A stretch of DNA of 64,000 nt from Conus ventricosus (Eukaryota; Mollusca; Gastropoda; Neogastropoda; Conidae), in NCBI GenBank assembly GCA_018398815.1, contig CM031601.1:34204475-34268474 (forward strand). The letters are read 5' to 3'. Position numbers and translations under genes: made by a program. A model generated the notes under the pieces. That model was not told the origin of the DNA and did not search any database. It saw nothing but the letters and a program-made list of their open reading frames with translations. Below, piece after piece: positions 1 to 11,104 of the stretch; the first letter of the stretch is position 1, and each line of letters opens with the position of its first letter.

Positions 1-1162
1 ATACTTGGGGGTTGGGCTTCAACGTCCCTCATGTTTTTGAAAATTCAATTATTTAAAAAAAATCATTACCCTTGTTTCATGGGGCTGTAAAAATCTTCTA
101 GCCGCATTTGGTTCTCTGTATAATTCTGGCGTTGAATGAGCGCCATTCGACCTGACAATAATGAAGGCAAATGAACAAATCTGATGATTACTCATTAAGA
201 CTGTTTTTTCGAAGTTTTTGTGGCGCTGGCCCTTCATAAGAAACAATGAGTGATTCGAAGTCTGCGTAAACAACATATGGCTCGTTTGCATCCGTTTCCA
301 GTTCTTAAAACTAACTTTACTGCCTTCTGGGGCGTAATTAGTTCTGTATTACAGTCAACTGGACCGATACAATGTTTCTTATGTTCGCTTCCGGCTTGAA
401 CAGATGGAATTCTTATTAAACATTTTCTGCAGAATTCTTGTTTGTGCCCATCTTTTGAAGTATGCTGCATTAGTTTACTCATTGTTCGTATCAATGTGTA
501 ATGTGGCAGCCCCGCTGGTGAAAACATCAGTAGTAAGTCAACATGATTTTTTGTCTGGATCACCTATTGTTGGACTGTTCTTGGACACTTTAATAGGCTG
601 TAGATGTGTTTCCTCATCCCATGTGTAGACATTAACAGTTATTGGTTTGTTTTGTTCTTCAAACTGATCAATGGAATCCACGCTAACAGGAAAGGATATT
701 CCGCTAAAGTTAAGATCATTGATGTAAGGGCGATGGTTAGACACTCTCTCTGCGTTTTTGCGGACGTAATGCAGCCTTGCAAGAACGCACCACATAAAAA
801 CATTTGTTGTCTGAATTCTTTATGTTTAGAACTGCTCTTTTCGCTACCAATGCTGGGGGCAGCGAATGTAAGCCTTGCCTACAATCGGTGCATACTTAGA
901 CTGTTTTAATCTAATCTCTAAGACTTCGCCCTCTGACCAACCAGAGCCTCTCATTTTGGCTTCTTCAGCGGCCACATCAAACTGTGTAAGCAGTTGGTCT
1001 GCCCAACCAGGTGTTAAGTCATTATGAGAAAGAATAGTCTGTTGTTTAGTTTGAAACCCAGACTTCTAGATTTTCTTCATTTATTGTTACATAGTCGATT
1101 AAAACAGCTAACATTACATTAACTGGCGGGTCTATTGTTAGTTTACTTGGAACTTGAGAAAT
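1..1162 (-). pseudogene. Endogenous virus-like family B DNA polymerase, internal fragment running off the left edge
   Basis: Minus-strand reading frames at 795-538, 563-234 and 291-49 form one continuous but frameshifted protein. It resembles the amino-terminal and exonuclease-proximal part of the protein-primed PolB family carried by Polinton-like elements of cnidarians and other invertebrates. Recognisable blocks, by family memory only, are YINDLNFSGISFPVSV, VNVYTWDEE, a Cys/His block (CRKCL then EHKKHC) and AFIIVRSNGAHSTPELYRE. The catalytic polymerase palm would lie left of the window and is not seen. At least three frame changes and a stop near 1070 show it is dead. The 5' part of the gene lies at 3827-3983, beyond an inserted LINE. 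The enzyme would copy the element's linear genome. Confidence 0.75.
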
Positions 1163-1167
1163 AGCAT

Positions 1168-3826
1168 TTTGGCCAATAGGAAGGCAATATTATGGATTGG
1201 TGGAGACTTAATTTACCAGATATTGATTGGGGTGAAGATGCCATACTTGGTAATCAATACCAGTAAAAATATTAATACTCAGTTTTTTGATGCCACCAAA
1301 GACCTTGGATTAGTACAGTCAGTTGAATCACCAACTCGTGGTAAGGCATTCCTGGATTTATTTTTTACCAATTGTCCAGGGCGCTTTAGGCAATCAGGAA
1401 TTAATTGCAGGCCTGGGTGATCATGACATAGTTCTTTTAGAGAGTAATTTTCAACCCTTTCGAAGAAAAAACCCCCTAAACGTACCATCAGACTCTGGAA
1501 CCAAGCAGATTTACCAAAATTGCGCAGGGATACTCATAATTTCAGTCGTCTTTTTTTGAGGTCCCATAGTGTTAAAGATAATGTCAGTGATCTTTGGAAG
1601 TGTATAAAAACTAATTTGGAATTTATTATGGATGACAACATACCTACTAAAATAACTTCAAGCAAGAACCACCAGCCATGGATTACTACTAAAAACTAAA
1701 CGTTTGTTGAGAAGGAGACATCGTTTCTTTAAGAAATTGAAACTACATCCTAATTCAGAAAGATTACTGGTTAGGTATAAACATATTAAGAGAAGGTGTC
1801 AGAGAGAATGTAGACTTGCTCACTCCAATTATGTTAATTCGATGATTTCGGAAGGTGATCATCAAAACAAGAAATTATGGTCTTACATAAGGAGTAAGAG
1901 ACAGGACAACATTGGGATTCCAGACCTGAGAAATAACCAGAATAACCTAATACAGGACCTGAAGGGAAAGCAAACTTACTAAACAAGCAGTTTTGTTCAG
2001 TTTTCTCAAATCCCAAACCTTTAATTAACGTTAGACTAAAGGATGATGATAAACTCCCTGAAATGCAAAACATCAAAGTAAACAAAGCAGGAGTATTTAA
2101 GTTACTGACCAATATCAATGAAACAAAGCTACTGGTCCCGATGGCGTTCCTGGCAAGCTCTTAAAATTATGTGCCAATGAATTGAGTGAGGTATACCAAT
2201 TACTTTACCAAGCTTCACTGGACCAGGGAGTAATACCTGATGAGTGGCGAGATGCGAGCATTGTTCCCTTATTTAAAAAGGTGGACAAAACAAAAGCAGA
2301 GAATTATAGACCTGTATCTCTTACATCCATATCAGCTAAATTACTTGAACACATAATATATAGTAGCATAATGGACCATTTTGACAAATATGATTTCTTA
2401 AATAACGCCCAGCATGGTTTTAGACAGCGAAGGAGTTGTGAGACTCAACTTATAACAACTCTCAATGATTTTAGTAACTGTCTTAACAACAGACAGCAAA
2501 TAGATGCAATTTTATTAGATTTTTCTAAAGCCTTTGATAAGGTTGACCATGAGGGCCTGCTGCTTAAATTAGAACACATTGGCATTGGCGGTTCTTTGCT
2601 AAAATGGGCTAGATCATTCCTCGTTGGGAGAACGCAGAAAGTTGTTGTGGAAGGGTCGTCATCCCATTGTAAACCAGTTTGTCGGGTGTACCACAGGGAA
2701 CTGTTCTGGGGGCCCTTGTTTTTCTTAATTTATATAAATGACATAAGTAGAAATCTCTCTCCTGGAACTACTATAAGGCTTTTTGCAGATGACAGTTTAG
2801 TATATAGAACAATCAGAAGCAAGAATGATACACGCATTCTACAAGAAGATCTAAACGCTTACAAGAGTGGGAAAGAACTTGGAAAATGGAATTTCATCCT
2901 CAAAAGTGCCAAGTGTTGCGTATATGTAACAAACGCTCACTAATTAGATCAGATTATTCTATCCATAATACTATTCTTAAAGAAACTAATGCTGCAAAAT
3001 ATTTAGGCGTGATTATAGATAGTCGTCTCAAATGGAAAGAACATTATAATTTAGTATGTAAGAAAGCAAATAACATCTTAGCTTTCTTACACAGGAATAT
3101 CAATGACTGCCCCCAAAAGGTTAAAGACGACTGCTACAAAACACTGGTTAGACCAGTACTGGAATATGGTTGCTCAGTTTGGGATCCTTACCATCTAAAG
3201 GACATTGATAACCTTGAAAAGATTCAGAAGAGAGCAGCACGGTTCGTAACAGGGAACCACATCAGAGAAAAGGGGAATACTAGGAAGAACATGAGGAAAT
3301 TAGAATGGAAACCCTTAGAAGAGAGAAGAGCTTTTATTAAACTTAACACCTTTTTCAAAGGCAGAGCTAAGTAATTGATATTCCAATGGAACAACTAGTA
3401 TTGAATAAAAGTACACCAGGAGTGGCGGTCAGTGTTATACCATACCTGCATCAAATGTTGACAGCCACTTACATTCTTTTTATCCCAGTTCTGTACGGCT
3501 GTGGAACTCACTGCCGGGTGCCATCAAGATTGCCACAAATGCAATCTCTTTTAAAAAACAAATTGATTACAACAGTTTTGAGATCTGCATATTGATGTTT
3601 TTCTATTTTTTACTTCCCCAGATATTTTACTGTTAACTGGGCCTGAATTTGGCCATTGCTTTTAACTTCTTGAATATAGAGTGCGACCCCTTGTTGCCAA
3701 ATTTGCTCCAGGGGCCAACAGTCTGAGTCGCACTATTTTATGTTATTTTATTTTACTTTTTAACATGCGCGCTGGTGACCTACTCGTTTTTGAGTGAACC
3801 AGTATTTTAGGAAGAAGAAGAAGAAG
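1168..3826 (+). mobile_element. LINE 1: 5'-truncated CR1/L2-like non-LTR retrotransposon
   Basis: The sequence opens inside an apurinic endonuclease domain (WIGGD near 1195; GLGDHDIVLLES near 1410-1443, read across a frame change). It continues into reverse transcriptase: KVDKTKAENYRPVSLTSISA near 2280, HGFRQRRSCETQL near 2412, DFSKAFDKVDHEGLL near 2518 and the FADDSLVY catalytic box near 2782. Frames shift at about 2690 and 2910, so it is inactive. The 3' UTR has a stem pairing gtgcgac near 3680 with gtcgcac near 3728, and the tail is a (GAA)n run at 3811-3826. The 5-bp sequence agcat flanks both ends (1163-1167 and 3827-3831), consistent with a short target-site duplication. It interrupts the PolB gene. 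Confidence 0.8.
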
Positions 3827-3983
3827 AGCATGACCAACACTTGCCCGTACGCTTGCTGAATCAATAACATCTAGACTGATATCATTTAAAGCTTTTGATA
3901 AACGCTCTCCCTCGAGCATTCCTTCAAACAATTCGTCCGGTCCTTCATATATCTTATCCATGCTGAGTTTCTTTTCTAACTCA
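3827..3983 (-). pseudogene. N-terminal part of the virus-like DNA polymerase gene
   Basis: A minus-strand frame starts with MDKIYEGPDELFEG at 3983 and stays open to the LINE 1 boundary. Across the 5-bp duplication it is in the same phase as the PolB fragment ending at 1162, so this looks like the severed amino-terminus of that gene. The assignment rests on phase and position. I do not recognise the sequence itself. A frame upstream is also open to 4012 (MYFFYLNKYFELEKK), so the true start could be earlier. Confidence 0.5.
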
Positions 3984-4028
3984 AAATATTTATTTAAATA
4001 AAAAAAATACAACGGCTCCCAAACTGAT

Positions 4029-4233
4029 TTAAGATTTTACGGAAGAAAGATTTTTAACAAAGTTTCTGGTGCGTTTGTAGACGATGTCATTTAATGAGAT
4101 GTATGAAAGTGGTTTTTTTTTTGTTTTTTGTTTTTTATATGACTGGTGAGTTGATTTTAACGTGGTGACAGCCCTGATATGGCCCTTTGCGGTCGGCTGG
4201 GCTATAAGCAACATTATCTTATCTTATCTTATC
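4029..4233 (+). mobile_element. SINE-like or short LINE 3' end with (TTATC)n tail
   Basis: The core ggctgggctataagcaacat (4195-4214) is followed by four TTATC-type pentamers, which form the 3' terminus. The same core and tail recur at 44329-44388 and, reversed, at 53794-53844. The 5' boundary is uncertain; a T-rich stretch at 4111-4137 lies within the copy. It sits between the polymerase gene and the next viral gene. Confidence 0.6.
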
Positions 4234-4317
4234 CCAAAGTCGTCTTAATCAGAATCAATATCAACGGTCTTTTGCGCTTGGACTCATAAACTAAAGTATA
4301 AACACCCTTTGACGTTG

Positions 4318-4557
4318 TTAATGTGAGCTGTTTAGAGCAGAGTTTAATGTTTCGTTTACTTTTTTTAAGCATTCCTTTTTTATCTGCTCAGGGTCTGGGT
4401 GTTGAGAAAAAGTTGTCCTTGCCTTTCTTTGAAGATCAAACTTTTGTCTTTTGTAGTCATCAAAATCGACCTGTAAACGATTAAATTCTTCATCCGTGAT
4501 GTTTGAGTCAGCTAGTGCTTTATTTATTATCAGTTTGAAGGAACTAAGTTTAGCTGT
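4318..4557 (-). pseudogene. C-terminal half of a small conserved virus-like protein, split by LINE 2
   Basis: The minus frame includes INKALADSNITDEEFNRLQ and ends at a stop at 4318-4320. The charged, helical C-terminus with a ...DEEF... motif resembles a family of uncharacterised proteins that I recall next to capsid genes in Polinton-like elements of Hydra and corals. Function unknown. The N-terminal half is at 6303-6693 on the other side of LINE 2, in the same phase across the 7-bp duplication. Confidence 0.55.
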
Positions 4558-6302
4558 TATTAGTTGAAAATGTTCCTGAAATCGACAGCGCCTCTTTATC
4601 TGATGGAAAAACTCTGTGTGATATAGTCATTACACCATTAGCGATAAAAGAAAAATTAAGTAAATTGGATGTTGCTAAAGCTTCTGGTCCAGATGGTTTA
4701 CCAGCTAGAGTACTAAAGGAGTTATGTGTAGAACTAGAAGTGCCTTTGTGTGTGCTGTTCAATAAATCAATAAGTGAAGGAGTGGTACCCAGTGATTGGA
4801 AGTTTGCAACTGTAACTGCTATATTTAAAAAAGGCACCAGGTCTGACCCAGGAAATTATCGCCCTGTAAGTTTGACTTGTATCCTTTGCAAAGTGCTTGA
4901 GTCATTTGTGAGAGATGCAATAGTAAACCATATGAATGATTTTTCCTTATATTCAGATTGCCAACATGGATTTAGACAGGGTAAATCTTGTATGACACAA
5001 CTTTTAGAAGTAATGGAAGATTTTACAAATATGATCGATGATGGGCTTGCTTTTGACGTAATTTACTTGGATTTTAGGAAAGCTTTTGACTCTGTGCCCC
5101 ACTACCGATTGTTAAAAAAATTAGAAGGTTATGGTATAAATGGGAATATATACAACTGGATTAAGAGTTTTCTTTCTAATCGAGTACAAAGGGTGAAAGT
5201 TGGAAATAATTATTCTTCAAATATAGATGTTGTAAGCGGTATTCCGCAGGGAAGTATTCTTGGACCTATTCTGTTCACAGTTTTTATAAATGATCTGCCA
5301 GAATGTGTAATTAGTTCATGTAAAATATTTGCAGATGATACGAAAATATATGATCCTGTAAGTAACCATCTTAAATTACAAGATGATATTGATAATCTAA
5401 TTAAGTGGAGTGAAACATGGAATTTATATTTTAATCCAGTTAAATGCAAGGTTATACATTATGGAAAAAATAATCCGGAGTATACATATACTATGAAATA
5501 TAATGATGCTGTCTCAGATGTTGATTCCGTTTCAGAAGAAAAAGATCTTGGTGTAATGTTTGATAGCAGTCTGAAATTTGACAAGCACATAAACAGTGTA
5601 ATGATGAAAGCAAATAAAATGCTCGGCATAATCAGACGGTCTTTTTCATATTTGGATACTGAAGTTTTTACATTACTATATAAGGCATTAGTTAGACCCC
5701 ACCTGGAGTATGGAAATGTGATATGGAGCCCTTATTTAAAAAGGCAATCAGCAAGTATTGAGAAAGTACAAAAAAGAGCCACCTTGTTAATTAAGGAATT
5801 CAAATATGTTAGCTATGCAGATAGATTGCGAAGGTTAAATTTACCATCGTTAAAGTTCAGACGAATAAGGGGAGACTTGATTGAGACTTACAAGCTATTT
5901 AAGGGACTTAACAGTACAAATTTTAACACATTTTTTCAACTAACCACTAATCAAATTACAAGAAATTCTGATAACAAAATCCAAATTAAATATTGTCGCA
6001 CTAATATTAGAAAATTTTCATTTAGTAACAGAGTGGCACAGTATTGGAACAAACTACCTGCGCACATTAAAAAAGCAAAAGATTTGAATACTTTTAAAAA
6101 CCTTCTGGATACTAACGCTGAGTTTAAATATGTTTAAAATCTCAATTTGATTGATAGAAATAAAGTAATAGAATAGATTAAAATATTCCTGAGCATAGCA
6201 TGCATTAAGCAACCAATGTTTATGAAATAAGATGATTGGGACACAAAAAGCTGTGAGGCTATCAAAGTCCCAAGTGAACTGAACTGAACTGAACTTGAAC
6301 CA
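4558..6302 (+). mobile_element. LINE 2: 5'-truncated CR1/L2-like element with an intact reverse transcriptase frame
   Basis: A single uninterrupted frame runs from the 5' truncation point to the stop at 6137. The part from the first Met at 4665 is 490 residues. Motifs in order: KASGPDGLPARVLKEL (4677), GNYRPVSLTCILCKVLESF (4852), HGFRQGKSC (4966), DFRKAFDSVPHYRLL (5072), SGIPQGSILGPILFTVFIND (5234), FADDTKIY catalytic box (5329) and a LINE C-terminal domain to NKLPAHIKKAKDLNTFKN. The 3' end has a ttgggac...gtcccaa stem at 6237-6275 and a (TGAAC)n tail at 6275-6300. A 7-bp duplication, tagctgt, lies at 4551-4557 and 6303-6309. The clean duplication and intact frame make this the youngest LINE in the block. 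Confidence 0.88.
4665..6137 (+). CDS. Reverse transcriptase ORF of LINE 2 (5'-truncated)
   Basis: RNA-templated DNA synthesis domain of a non-LTR retrotransposon, used for target-primed reverse transcription. The frame is open upstream of this Met to the truncation point, so the Met at 4665 is not a native start. The endonuclease and ORF1 are missing, so the copy cannot move by itself. All RT blocks are present, including the FADD box. The C-terminal domain shares the FSFSNRVAQYWNKLP pattern with the other CR1-like LINEs in the window. Confidence 0.85.
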   Translation: MDVAKASGPDGLPARVLKELCVELEVPLCVLFNKSISEGVVPSDWKFATVTAIFKKGTRSDPGNYRPVSLTCILCKVLESFVRDAIVNHMNDFSLYSDCQHGFRQGKSCMTQLLEVMEDFTNMIDDGLAFDVIYLDFRKAFDSVPHYRLLKKLEGYGINGNIYNWIKSFLSNRVQRVKVGNNYSSNIDVVSGIPQGSILGPILFTVFINDLPECVISSCKIFADDTKIYDPVSNHLKLQDDIDNLIKWSETWNLYFNPVKCKVIHYGKNNPEYTYTMKYNDAVSDVDSVSEEKDLGVMFDSSLKFDKHINSVMMKANKMLGIIRRSFSYLDTEVFTLLYKALVRPHLEYGNVIWSPYLKRQSASIEKVQKRATLLIKEFKYVSYADRLRRLNLPSLKFRRIRGDLIETYKLFKGLNSTNFNTFFQLTTNQITRNSDNKIQIKYCRTNIRKFSFSNRVAQYWNKLPAHIKKAKDLNTFKNLLDTNAEFKYV

Positions 6303-6693
6303 TAGCTGTGTGCTTTTGGAGTTTAGTTTTTAATTTTTTGCTAGCAGCACCTACAGCTAATGAGCACAGGCCGAGAGCTAAAGACAAACTGCCTAGAGGT
6401 AAAGCTGCAGGTGCGCCTATGCCCGATGCTAAGAGGCCTACACTCGTTCCATGCTGATGCGGCGCTTATAGTCGATGCTCCAGTATTAACATATGTAACA
6501 GCATTAAAGCAGCAGAATACCTTCGTTTGGCTTTGCTGTATTTTGAAAGGTCCTGCTCTAGTTTTTGTTTGCATTTGCGTAATGTTTGTTAATCTGAAGG
6601 TTTTTATGTTAGGGGTTTCTATAACAGCAGAATTGCCTGCTATCTCTTCTTTGGCGACTTTGTAGGTACTTTTGGATAAACGTCAACAGACAT
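6303..6693 (-). pseudogene. N-terminal half of the small Gly/Ala-rich virus-like protein
   Basis: The minus strand starts with MSVDVYPKVPTKSPKKR at 6693. After at least one stop or frame change near 6640 it continues as a Gly/Ala/Leu-rich stretch (LLASGIGAPAALPLGSLSLA near 6440-6380) that is probably a membrane-associated helix pair. The order of a basic N-terminus, small-residue hydrophobic centre and helical acidic C-terminus fits an uncharacterised family I recall beside capsid genes of Polinton-like elements. It is separated from its C-terminal half (4318-4557) by LINE 2. Confidence 0.5.
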
Positions 6694-6716
6694 GCTTTTT
6701 TAAAATAAAAAATAAT

Positions 6717-7978
6717 TTAGCCATCTATATTTTGAAACTTGTTATCTAGAATATTCAGCTGCACATCATATATTAAAAACAAATATACATTAAGCGGTTT
6801 ATCGTCATCTTTTTCTTTGTCAATTTGAATGTTTATTACGTCTTTAACCTTTCTCCCACTTCCATGCAACTCATTATCCTCATTTGACCTTAGGTCAATC
6901 CATAAACCGTATTTTGTGTTAAATAATCATCAAGTCTTACACTGTGAAGATGAAGATCTTTAGACACAAGGTCTGCTGTTGGACTTCTATGCCTCCCGCC
7001 TCCGAACAGTTTTCTTATTTCGTCAAAATGCTGATAAGGTCTAAGCCCGCTAGCGTAGATTTGGTTAGGACTACCATCAATTGTACATGCACTTTCGTTA
7101 TTTTAGGATTAAGAAACTGTTCAGTTTGTCTTTTAAATGGTTCTTCATCTTCGCACAGCAATAAAATACCTTTAATTGATTTTGCTAAGACACTAAAACT
7201 AAAATTCCATATAGTGTCTGCCCTGCTTTTAGGATGTGTAGAATGGTGATCCACTCTTTCGTAATATTTGTAATGACTGATATCGCTGCTCAATCAACCT
7301 TGCTAAATTAGAGTTCCTAACAACGTCAAACTCTAACGCGATGTCAGAAATGCTGTACTTTGCTTCGGTGTCCTGTTGTTGATCTGATAACACGTTTGTA
7401 TTCATTAAAAGTTAGTTCATATGACAATCTGTCTTTTAATGCTCCTTGATAGTATGGCGCATGCGCACTTAACAACTCAAAATCCAAGGGGATAGAAAAG
7501 CGATTTCCATACGCATAACTTACAGCTGCATGCTTTTTGCCGCTTTCAGCATCTGAGGCGCCTATTCTGTGTTTTAGTGCTTCATTATTATCTATTCCTT
7601 GAAACGCAAGATCAGCCCTTTCATTCTCGGTTAGCCATAGATCAGAATAGGTTAAAAATATGTCAGCATTATGTAAAGAAAATATTTCTTTCCCCTCAAG
7701 TTTTATAGAAATTTTCTTAACAATTGCCCTCCCCAAATTCTGCACAACTGTCCTGGTTGTGTCTGTTGATTCGAGTTCTATTTTGAAAGTAAGTCGCGTA
7801 GAGCCTGGCACAATCACGTCATCTGCTCCTAGGTTTGAAATTTAACAGTAAGAATTTGATCTGCATCAATAGTAGATGGATTATTTGGAACAATAATATT
7901 CTGTTTATTTCCCTTCGCGCCATAGGGCTTTTGCAGTCTTCTATCCGGGTCAAGAAATGAACCATATACTTGTGACAT
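6717..7978 (-). pseudogene. Double-jelly-roll major capsid protein of a Polinton-like virus (frameshifted)
   Basis: This would be the main coat protein of the icosahedral virion. The start MSQVYGSFLDP is at 7978. The longest intact stretch is 7817-7344, with VPGSTRLTFKIELESTD, NLGRAIVKKISIKLEGKEIF and YGNRFSIPLDFELLSAHAPY, as recalled for this capsid family. The protein continues in other frames: DTIWNFSFSVL and PKITKVHVQLMV at about 7220-7080, then IDLRSNEDNELHGSGRK and NVYLFLIYDVQLNI down to the stop at 6717-6719. Frame breaks lie near 7835, 7365, 7290, 7030 and 6910. The total span fits a capsid of about 420 residues. Family assignment is from memory and needs a profile search. Confidence 0.8.
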
Positions 7979-8016
7979 TTTTATGAAGCAAAATAAAAAG
8001 TTAATTATTTAAAAAT
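7979..8016. promoter_or_regulatory. 38-bp divergent intergenic region between viral genes
   Basis: The capsid gene starts leftward at 7978 and the next viral gene starts rightward at 8017. The AT-rich gap between the two ATGs (aaataaaaagttaattattt within it) is the only room for a bidirectional promoter. Inferred from gene geometry alone. Confidence 0.35.
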
Positions 8017-8640
8017 ATGGCAGGCATTGGAGCGAAGAAGATTTATAATTTTAATCCTGAAGACGACATGATTGAAATGACCCCTTTAACACAGCATCGC
8101 TCAACGCCCTCATTGCGGCGTGAATTAACAGAAAGCCATGTTAAATCATTGTACCAAATTTAGGCATTGAACCTCCCGTAGTTTTAGACCCTAATGATTT
8201 TGACCGAGATAATGATGGCCATTTGTATGTGAACATCGATCAAGACAGCGTGTTCCGCTTACAGATAAACGAGACCCCTCAAAGTTTTTAGCCATAGGTA
8301 CAATTAGACAAAGACTCCCTATAAGCGTACAAAATCGCCTTGGCATTGCTAAACCAAATTAGAACCGAAGAAGTTGCTAAACACCAAAACGCGCTACAAA
8401 AACTCCAACAGGTAGCCAAATACAAAACACGCCATTTGAAGATTTAATTCAAACAGCGGACGAAGTAATAAATACAATAGGAGCAAACCTCACTGAAGAA
8501 GAAGTAAACAGCAATTAAAAACTATACACGAACCACGGCTACCTGAGAGAGACTTATTAGCCTTGATCGTACTTTAAGAACCATCAAAGGCGAATTAAAA
8601 AACAATTTAGCAAAACTAGGTGAACTAGATAAGCATATAG
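8017..8640 (+). pseudogene. N-terminal part of a conserved Polinton-like virion-type protein, split by LINE 3
   Basis: Starts MAGIGAKKIYNFNPEDDMIE at 8017. The frame breaks near 8160 and again before KFLAIGTIRQRLPISVQNR (near 8284-8340) and FEDLIQTADEVINTIG (near 8437). A helical segment (NNLAKLGELDK) abuts LINE 3. The order matches a long uncharacterised protein that I recall in elements with this capsid. Its C-terminal part is at 10561-11045. Function not known; a virion or core role is a guess. Confidence 0.55.
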
Positions 8641-10560
8641 GATCAGGTCAGGATCAGGATCAGGGGCGTTGTATCAATACAACTTAGCCTATTTAGGCTT
8701 TTTACGCCCCTTCTGTATGTTATATATCCTTTTTTTTTTTTCATAACCGTTGGTCCAGTCATAGGCTAGCTCAGACTTATTATCCATCAAATTCATATCT
8801 AATTTTTTGTTAATAATTGATGTTTATCTATGAGGTTCTTGAACACATTAATACTGGGTGCACGTTTGATGTTAAGTGTTAGTTTATTCCAAAAGTTGGT
8901 TACTCTATTAGTAAAAGTAAATTTTCTTAAATTCGTTCTAGAATATTGTTTAAATATTATCTTCACTGTTCCTTGTAACATTCTTCTGCGGAGTACAAAA
9001 AAAGCGTGCTTTGTCAACATCATCAATTTCATTAAATATCTTGTATGCCTGAATCAAGTCACCTCTTATTCTTCTTGCCTTAAGTGTTGGAAGTTGCAAA
9101 TATTTTTAATCTTTCCTGATATGAGTAATCTTTTATATTATGAATCATTTTGGTTGCTCTTCTTTGTACCTGTTCTGAGCTTCTGATTGTCTCTTTAGCA
9201 TTGGATACCATACAGTGTTGCCATATCAAGAACAGGTCTAACTAGTGTCTTATATAATTGCAAAAAGTGTCCTTTTCCATAAATGTAAGGTTCTTTTATT
9301 ATTCCAATCATTCTGTTAGCTTTATTAATACTATTTACAATATGATTGTCAAATAATAAGTTTTTGTCAAAAGTCACACCTAGGTCTTTCTCTTCTTCAC
9401 ATTTAGATACTTTTATTTCCTTGCCCCCAATTTTCATTATATACTCCTTTTGTGGGTTTGTTTTACCAATATGAAGTACTTTACATTTTTCTGCATTAAA
9501 ATATAGGTTCCAAGTATCAGACCACTGTACTAATGTTTCAATGTCCTTTTGTAAATTCCTTATGTAATTTTGGAGAGTTATACAGTTTTGTGTCATCTGC
9601 AAAGACTTTGCATGTACTCTTTAATTCTACAGGGAGATCATTTATAAACACCGTAAATAATATTGGTCCCAATATACTACCTTGTGGTATCCCACTAATA
9701 ACATCAGCACTATGAGAGAAGGAGCTACCAATCCTTACCTTCTGAGTTCTTTTTGATAAAAAGTCTCTAACCCAACCAAGTATATTTCCTATTATTCCAT
9801 AAGACTCTAATTTCTTTAAAAGTCTTTCATGTGGTACTGAATCGAATGCTTTTCTAAAGTCTAAAAACAAAACATCTATATTCTCTCCTTTATCTATCTC
9901 CTTTGTGAAGTCTTCCATCACTTCTAAAAAGTTGAGTCACACAAGATCTTTTTGCACGAAATCCATGCTGACACTCAGCATATAATTTATTTTCTGTCAT
10001 ATGTTTAATAATAGCCTCTCTAATAAATGATTCTAAAATTTTGCATATAATGCATGTTAAACTCACTGGTCTATAATTTCCTGGATCTGTTCTTGTACCT
10101 TTTTGAATACTGGAATGACTGTAGCTGTTTTCCAATCTGAAGGTACTATCATTTCTTTAACAGATTTAGAAAAGAGTATGTTAAAGTGGGAAGGCCATTT
10201 CCCTCGTTTAGCTCTTTTAGTATTCTCGATGGGATGGCATCCGGACCACATGCCTTATTAGGGTTTAAAGATTGAAGTTTCTTTTTTATTGCATTCACTG
10301 AAATATCTACATTTTCCAACATTATGCCTTTTGACCTTGAGGCTGGACCTAGAACAGGCATATTATTAGTATCTTCCCTTGTGAATACACTAGAAAAAAA
10401 TGTATTCAAAATATCTGCCTTACCTCTATCTGTCTCCACTGTGTCACCATCCTTAGTCTCTAAAGGCTCACTCCAGTATTCATCTTTGTTTTCGATTGTA
10501 CATATCTCCAAAAGGCTTTTGGATTTTGTTTACATTCCTTTGATAACTTCTTTTCAAATA
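8641..10560 (-). mobile_element. LINE 3: CR1/L2-like element on the minus strand, inside a viral gene
   Basis: Reading leftward: NPKAFW near 10520, NTFFSSVFTREDTNNMP (10420), KACGPDAIPSRILKEL (10255), GNYRPVSLTCIICKILESFI (10080), HGFRAKRSCVTQL (9973), DFRKAFDSVPHERLL (9865), SGIPQGSILGPILFTVFIND (9700), FADDTKLY (9605), and a C-terminal NRVTNFWNKLTLNIKRAP block to a stop at 8799. Several frameshifts make it inactive. The 3' UTR forms an outer ggggcg/cgcccc stem with two inner hairpins (8662-8712), followed by a (GATCCT)n tail at 8641-8662. The 5' end is truncated. The flanking duplication is short or unclear (atag on both sides). Confidence 0.82.
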
Positions 10561-11045
10561 GAGAACAAGAAAGATCAGCAAGACTAGAAGTGCTGACTAC
10601 TAACCGAGACCAATTACGAACTCAAGTGAATAGAATAAGAGAAACTATCAAAAAAATTTTATATGAAGACACAACACTAGCAGAACGAATACGAACGCTG
10701 TTTAGAGAGCAAGGAGTCACATTAGCAAGCGTTATAACAGCCTTAGGATTTGCAATAAGTACACTGGTGATGGCTATTACAGGCGGCGGTGGCCAAAGTC
10801 TAGTGCCTCCCCCACCATCGCCTCCACCTGATAAATCATGGGTAAAAAAACAACTTGATCATCTTGCGAGTTTATTAAAAAAATTAGCCGGTAAAGCCGT
10901 AGATGCTTTACCAGGTATATTAGGGGGTGTTGTTAGCTGGCTTTTGTCTACTGCAAGCAAAGTAGTTGGCTTTATGGCCGAGCACTTATGGGCATTAGTT
11001 CTCTTAATAGTCGGGTTAATATTTAGTAAGATAAAGAAGGAGTAA
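10561..11045 (+). pseudogene. C-terminal part of the split virion-type protein, hydrophobic C-terminus
   Basis: An intact stretch from 10590 reads TTLAERIRTLFREQGVTLAS, then a hydrophobic segment (VITALGFAISTLVMAI), a proline-rich linker (10800-10830), an amphipathic KKQLDHLASLLKKLAGKAVD helix and a final hydrophobic anchor (LWALVLLIVGLIF) before the basic end KIKKE. I recall the LFREQG region as very conserved among Polinton-like elements. The two hydrophobic parts suggest a membrane-interacting virion component, but this is inference. The apparent Met at 10590 is internal. Confidence 0.65.
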
Positions 11046-11104
11046 TCCTAGGCCAGTTAATCCAAGAACAAGCGCTGTCTTTTCATATTCATGGTCATTA
11101 TTTT

